A DNA stretch of 64,000 bases from Hemerocallis citrina (Eukaryota; Streptophyta; Magnoliopsida; Asparagales; Asphodelaceae): contig CM030368.1 in assembly GCA_017893485.1 (NCBI GenBank), positions 106,213,549-106,277,548 on the forward strand, read 5' to 3'. A program made the position numbers and the translations under genes. A model generated the notes under the pieces. The model saw only the letters and a program-made list of their open reading frames with translations. It searched no databases and was not told the origin of the DNA. Shown here piece after piece: positions 59,831 to 64,000 of the stretch (position 1 is the first letter of the stretch; every line of letters starts with the position of its first letter).

Positions 59831-61078
59831 ATTGATGCTGCGTGTTCCATCTCTCCTCCTATATATTAAATTTCCTCTATTCCATTTTATCTCATCCTAT
59901 ATAATTTTGAAAACTTTAGAATGAAAACTAGCAACTAACATAACTTCTCAGTGTATCTTATAACCGTCTTACAATTGTTCTGAAACGTAGGATATGCAAT
60001 TATTTGGTTCTAAAATTGATAGGTTCACTTTGTAAATAAAGTGAAAATGAGGCTTTATAATGTGTGAAAATGACATTTTGGTTATTTGACATCACCTTCC
60101 GGAATTCTCTCCTATATCTTATCTCTTCTCTTTCTTACAATAAGGATGAAAGGAAAAAAAAATGCTACACACTTCTACTTACAATGCCTCTGGCCTCAGT
60201 CGGCGCCACAATGCCCTCCACGCCATTCTCATTTCCCTCCGCCCATCCCTTCTCCACCACTATCACTACTGCCAATTAATTGCCACTCTCCCCTTCTGTA
60301 TTAGGTCAAAATTGCAGAATTGGATAGAGACCGAATAACTAGTCCTTCTTCAGAGAATTCAGCAAAATAAGACGAAATTGTAACAAGCAGAAAAAGTATT
60401 AAAAAAACAAAAGATGAATTTCGGAACCAATATTAGTTAAAGAATAAGAAAATTACAAAATATATGTCTCTTAGTCTCTATAAAACATATATCTCTTAGT
60501 CTTTTTTTTTTCTCTCTGAATATATTGATTTCTCAATTAGATAACTAGTTTCTTTCTTATCTATTGGGAATACATAAGTACAATTTTTTATCCTATATTT
60601 ATAGAGTAGTTGTTAGAAAATGGGTGTATTAACACCATTATACGAACCATTTTGAGGAAATATTTTGAGTAAGATCCACTATGAATTAGTGAGAGATCTT
60701 TATTGATTTGTGTTCTCCTTCATGAGTAGATCAAAATCATATATTTACTTACTAAAAACAGTTAGGGGGTGAATGAGAAATTGTGTCCCTAAGTGAGATA
60801 GTTTTATTTCTGAAAATGAGTTGAGGGATTTTAGTTATACATCAGAAAAATCAAAGGAATTAGAAGATAATATATAATAACCTCTTTCTTGGCAATGTAA
60901 GATAGCAAGCCAAGAGGGTATCTCTCGCGCGTGCGCGGGGCGGGAGGAGGGGGTGCAAATCTCGAACCGGATTACATGCGGCTTATGTGCGTCCGGATGT
61001 CTTGCGGATACGAATGCCGGACCGACATAAACCTAACCCCGTGTAGAGCATCTTTTTGCTACATTTTGGATTTCTTAT
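59831..61078. other. Intergenic stretch, no gene recognised
   Basis: AT-rich except for a short GC-rich patch at 60926-61045 with CGCGCGTGCGCG. Nothing with a known domain. Confidence 0.5.
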
Positions 61079-61384
61079 TGTAACTCCTATTTCCCCGTAT
61101 TTATATTTTTGTACTGCTTCGTGCCTCATTGTACTCTATCGTCTACTTGAGATCATGTAAATTATTCTGTTTGAATGAAATCGTTATTTTTCGTCTCAAC
61201 TCAAATTTTCGGTCTTTCTATCTAATTCAGTTGTGTGACATTCGTATCATTCTTCATGAAATTGACCAATTCTTCTCTTTGATATCCTTAATCTCTATTT
61301 TAGTGTATTTGAACAAATTCTCTTGTTGGTTTCTTTTTGAAACGGATCCCCAAAACCCGCGAACCCGCAACCCGCAACCCACAC

Positions 61385-61392
61385 TATATAAA
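61385..61392 (+). promoter_or_regulatory. TATA box of family-A LTR copy 5
   Basis: TATATAAA about 300 bp into the LTR, followed by CCCTAAAACCC. This leaves a short U3 and an R-U5 of well over 2.5 kb. Confidence 0.5.
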
Positions 61393-63163
61393 ACCCCTAA
61401 AACCCTATACCCTAACCCTACCCTTCCACTGTTCTAACCTAAACTACCGCCGCCTTCTTCCCCATTTCTCCATCTCCTTCTTCTTGCTCGCTGCGCCCAA
61501 CCAACCCAAGCCCCATACTCCGATCGCCCACCTCCAAAACTCCATTACCATCGTCATCTCCCCCATCTCTCCAGCCTCCGAAAACCCATCGCCAGTCACT
61601 CCACAAACTCCTCCGCCATTAACCCAACTCCTGAAACTCGTCGTCCTCCTCATTCTCCGACCTCCACACCACCGCAACAGCCGTCGTCTCCTCCAAACTC
61701 ATCCCCTCGACCTCCTCTCCACCTCCGACGCTTCGCCAACGCCCCACACCGCCGAACTCCATCTCCACTCACCTCCCCTGTTCTTGAACCAGAACAGAGT
61801 CGCCGCCGCGCGACGCATCCCCTCTCGACGTCGCTCCGCCACCAGTGTCGCGATCACCACCTCGTCACCGTCTAAGCCATCGCCAGTCGCGCGAGCCCAC
61901 GCCGTCGCTCCCTCGCTCTCCGCCGGTCGAAAGAAACGAAGAAGAAGAAGAAGAGCAGCGAGATGGGCGGGATTTGATCACGGCCTTCCGATTGCGTCAA
62001 GATCCGCGCCATCAGAGCCCGCTGATCGCTGTCCCGTGTTCCACCCGCAGCAAATCCCACTGGTGTTCGCTGTTCTGGGCGCCGATCCGGTGTGAGGAAG
62101 CTTCCTGATTCGCTGATTTTGGTGTTCTGTGTTTTGCCGCGCCAGATCCGACTTCGCCGTTTGCTGTTTTGGGCCGATCGTGTGTGCGGGGAAAACTCGA
62201 TCGCCGATCAATTTTTGGACGCGCTTTTCGAGGACTTCTTCCAGGATTTTTCAACCAAATTTGCTACAACAAGTGGAGTTTATCATCGTCGATTTAAGGC
62301 AAGTATCCTTGTACATTTTATTGTTCTAGTACAAGCATCCTTGAAATACTACAAATAGTTAGATTGTGACTCCTCTTTGAAATATCGTTGTGGATCAATT
62401 TTGAACCTCCAATTGACAATTCTAAGAGTCACAAAATTTCCTCGTATATAATTTATAATTATTGGACTCTTTTACCCTTGGAAACATGAACATATAGACA
62501 TATGAATTAAGGAGCCCTAAAATTGTAGATGCATGTCACATTTAATTTTTGACGAATTTGCGACCCTATGGCTTGGAAAATATTTATTATTTACTGTTTT
62601 GACCCCTATTATCATGTATTTATGCCACGTAATAATTTAGACACCAAATTACATGTTTTCATGTAACCTACATTAGAAATTATTTCCCTGTGTTGCTGTC
62701 TGGATTTTCCTTTGCGGTTTCGACCCTTTTATCTTTGGAATTTGGACCCGAGCCCTGAATATGAAACGTAGATCCGGATGTGTAGATATCGATAGACTCC
62801 AAAATGATCGAATTTGGAGTTACGGTCTAAGAGTTATTGCAGATTTACTGCAGCTGTGTCGGTAGACACAGATTCGCAAAAACTGCTGCACACCTGTACT
62901 TTGAGAATTAATTTAGCTGTGCAAGCAGCGAGAGTTTGACACGAAATTTTATTTGTAGTTGCTGGACACCCTATGGGACATCCCCAATTTTTCTTAGAAT
63001 TAATTTATGTTATTTCAACCCTGTTTCGCATGTATAGATACAAGTACACAAAACCTGCCTGAACGAATGTAACAAGCCGGGGTTTGAGGGAAGGACTATA
63101 GAGTGGACAACATAGGTAAGTGTACTCGGAAGGGGGCCCGTATTTCCCAATGTTGTATGTTAA

Positions 63164-63383
63164 ATGGAACTAAGTGCCACGTAGAACTAAGTGCCACGTC
63201 ATGGGTGACGGGGGCCACCTCTAGAGTCTACGGGGGCCACCTCTAGAGTCCATTACATGATTTTATGATTACATGATATATACTTGAGATCAATGGAACT
63301 AAGTGCCACGTAGAACTAAGTGCCACGTCATGGATGACGGGGGCCACCTCTAGAGTCTACGGGGGCCACCTCTAGAGTCCATG
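63164..63383. repeat. 129-bp tandem duplication with inner repeats
   Basis: ATGGAACTAAGTGCCACGTA starts at 63164 and 63293. Each unit also repeats AACTAAGTGCCACGT and GGGGGCCACCTCTAGAGTC twice. Confidence 0.85.
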
Positions 63384-63539
63384 ATTGATCACTTGCTTGA
63401 TACTTGATACCTGAGTACGCCGCCCTATGGACTCCATTACTAGGTCTAAATGCAATTGTCTTGACTGTAGCAACCATGTAGTAAAAAGATGGATGCATGT
63501 CGTGCTACCTAGATAGTAATCACACAAGACTTGAACTTA

Positions 63540-63800
63540 ATACCTGATACATGATTATCCTGTTACCTGATTATCCTGATACATGTTTATCCTGTTACAT
63601 GATTACCTGATTACCTGATATCTGATACATGGAACTTGAACATGACACCTGTTATTGATACTTGATGACATGATACATGAGACTTGATACATGATACTTG
63701 ACACTTGATACCTGTTACCTGATACTTGACAACTTGATACTTGAGACCTGACACTTGACACTAGATTTGAGACTAGATACCTGACACTTGAACTAGATGC
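63540..63800. repeat. TTGATACCTGATACATG-type array
   Basis: Irregular array of GATAC, CTTGATAC and CCTGATTA words, at the place equivalent to the short arrays in the other family-A copies. Confidence 0.75.
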
Positions 63801-64000
63801 GTATCACTTGATGTTAGATACCCTATGTGTTCATTTGTTACTTGTTTTACCACTAGTATTTGTTATCCAGTCTATTTACTTGAGTTATCCTTCTCGTTAG
63901 CTAGTTCTTGGTTCTTCCATTATTTGTTATGTCCCTGTTGCATTCTTGATTCCTGTTCCCCATACTTGTACTCGCTTTTACTATTTGTGGCCCTAGCTTG

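Larger units (their letters stand above)
61079..64000 (+). mobile_element. Family-A LTR copy 5, runs off the window
   Basis: Begins TGTAACTCC and follows copy 3 through TATA box, CCCTAA-rich leader, AAGGCAAGTATC block (62297) and the TGCTACCTAGATAGTAAT block (63499) in the same order and orientation. The 3' end lies outside. The 252-codon open frame at 61337-62095 is Pro/Ser/Arg-rich leader sequence starting before the presumed transcript start and is not counted as a gene. Confidence 0.75.

Noticed and set aside
60926..61045. GC-rich patch with CGCGCGTGCGCG as a possible CpG island promoter
   Set aside because: Too short, no gene follows, and nothing else supports a promoter.
29950..61410. 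CCCTAA-like words that could be interstitial telomere repeats (near 29965 and 61395)
   Set aside because: They are short, irregular and sit at the same place in family-A LTRs, so they belong to the leader and not to a telomere array.
61337..62095. A 252-codon open frame on +
   Set aside because: It spans the presumed TATA box and a CCCTAA-rich, Pro/Arg-rich leader of a family-A LTR. Overlapping frames are equally open, and no domain is recognisable.

Overview
The window is intergenic DNA of a flowering plant, probably a eudicot; the species cannot be named from the sequence. I found no host gene, rRNA or standard tRNA. Nearly everything recognisable is a transposable element, many inserted inside one another. 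Evidence for plant origin: a Ty3/gypsy element of the Tat type with a second RNase H, Ty1/copia elements with an initiator-Met primer site, a Mutator-like element (MULE) with 9-bp target duplications, and a plant mobile domain (PMD) gene. Several boundaries are fixed by exact target-site duplications (TSDs) that I read directly.

1-1620: nothing recognised. 1621-25086: the wreck of an old Ty3/gypsy element (called G1 here), from LTR through gag, protease, RT and RNase H to the integrase zinc finger. It is split by four insertions. (a) A Ty1/copia element at 3386-9137 (TSD GAGGG), which itself holds a solo LTR of family B at 4292-7135 (TSD GGTAC). (b) A 1.56-kb solo copia LTR at 9917-11477 (TSD TAAAC). 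(c) A 12.2-kb block at 12452-24608 (TSD TTTAT): a family-B LTR holding two family-A giant LTRs and a small MULE-type element. (d) A family-A LTR starting at 25087, which holds two foldback MITEs and another family-B LTR at 26655-29923 (TSD CTACC). The 3' half of G1 is not found.

31354-36808: a truncated family-A copy, further MITEs, small tandem duplications and an inverted-repeat element. 36809-45568: a complete 8.76-kb MULE (TSD GGCCATGAC) with terminal inverted repeats of about 400 bp. It carries a MURA transposase gene on + and a convergent PMD gene on -. The PMD gene is interrupted by a 1.2-kb TRIM retroelement (TSD GTGAC).

46389-59825: a full-length 13.4-kb Tat-type Ty3/gypsy element (TSD CCGTT) with matching LTRs, PBS, PPT, gag and a pol in one frame broken only by stops. 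It also has a 115-bp tandem array and an antisense spliced gene between pol and the 3' LTR. 61079-64000: the start of another family-A giant LTR.

The genes are element genes: gag/pol for retrotransposition, MURA for cut-and-paste movement, PMD and the antisense gene as cargo of unknown role. All are disabled, mostly by stop codons that fit C-to-T decay. The most interesting signals are a stem-loop core shared by the MULE and two unrelated-looking MITEs, paired GTCGAC motifs about 20 nt apart in two unrelated LTR families, the MURA+PMD transposon, and the antisense spliced gene.
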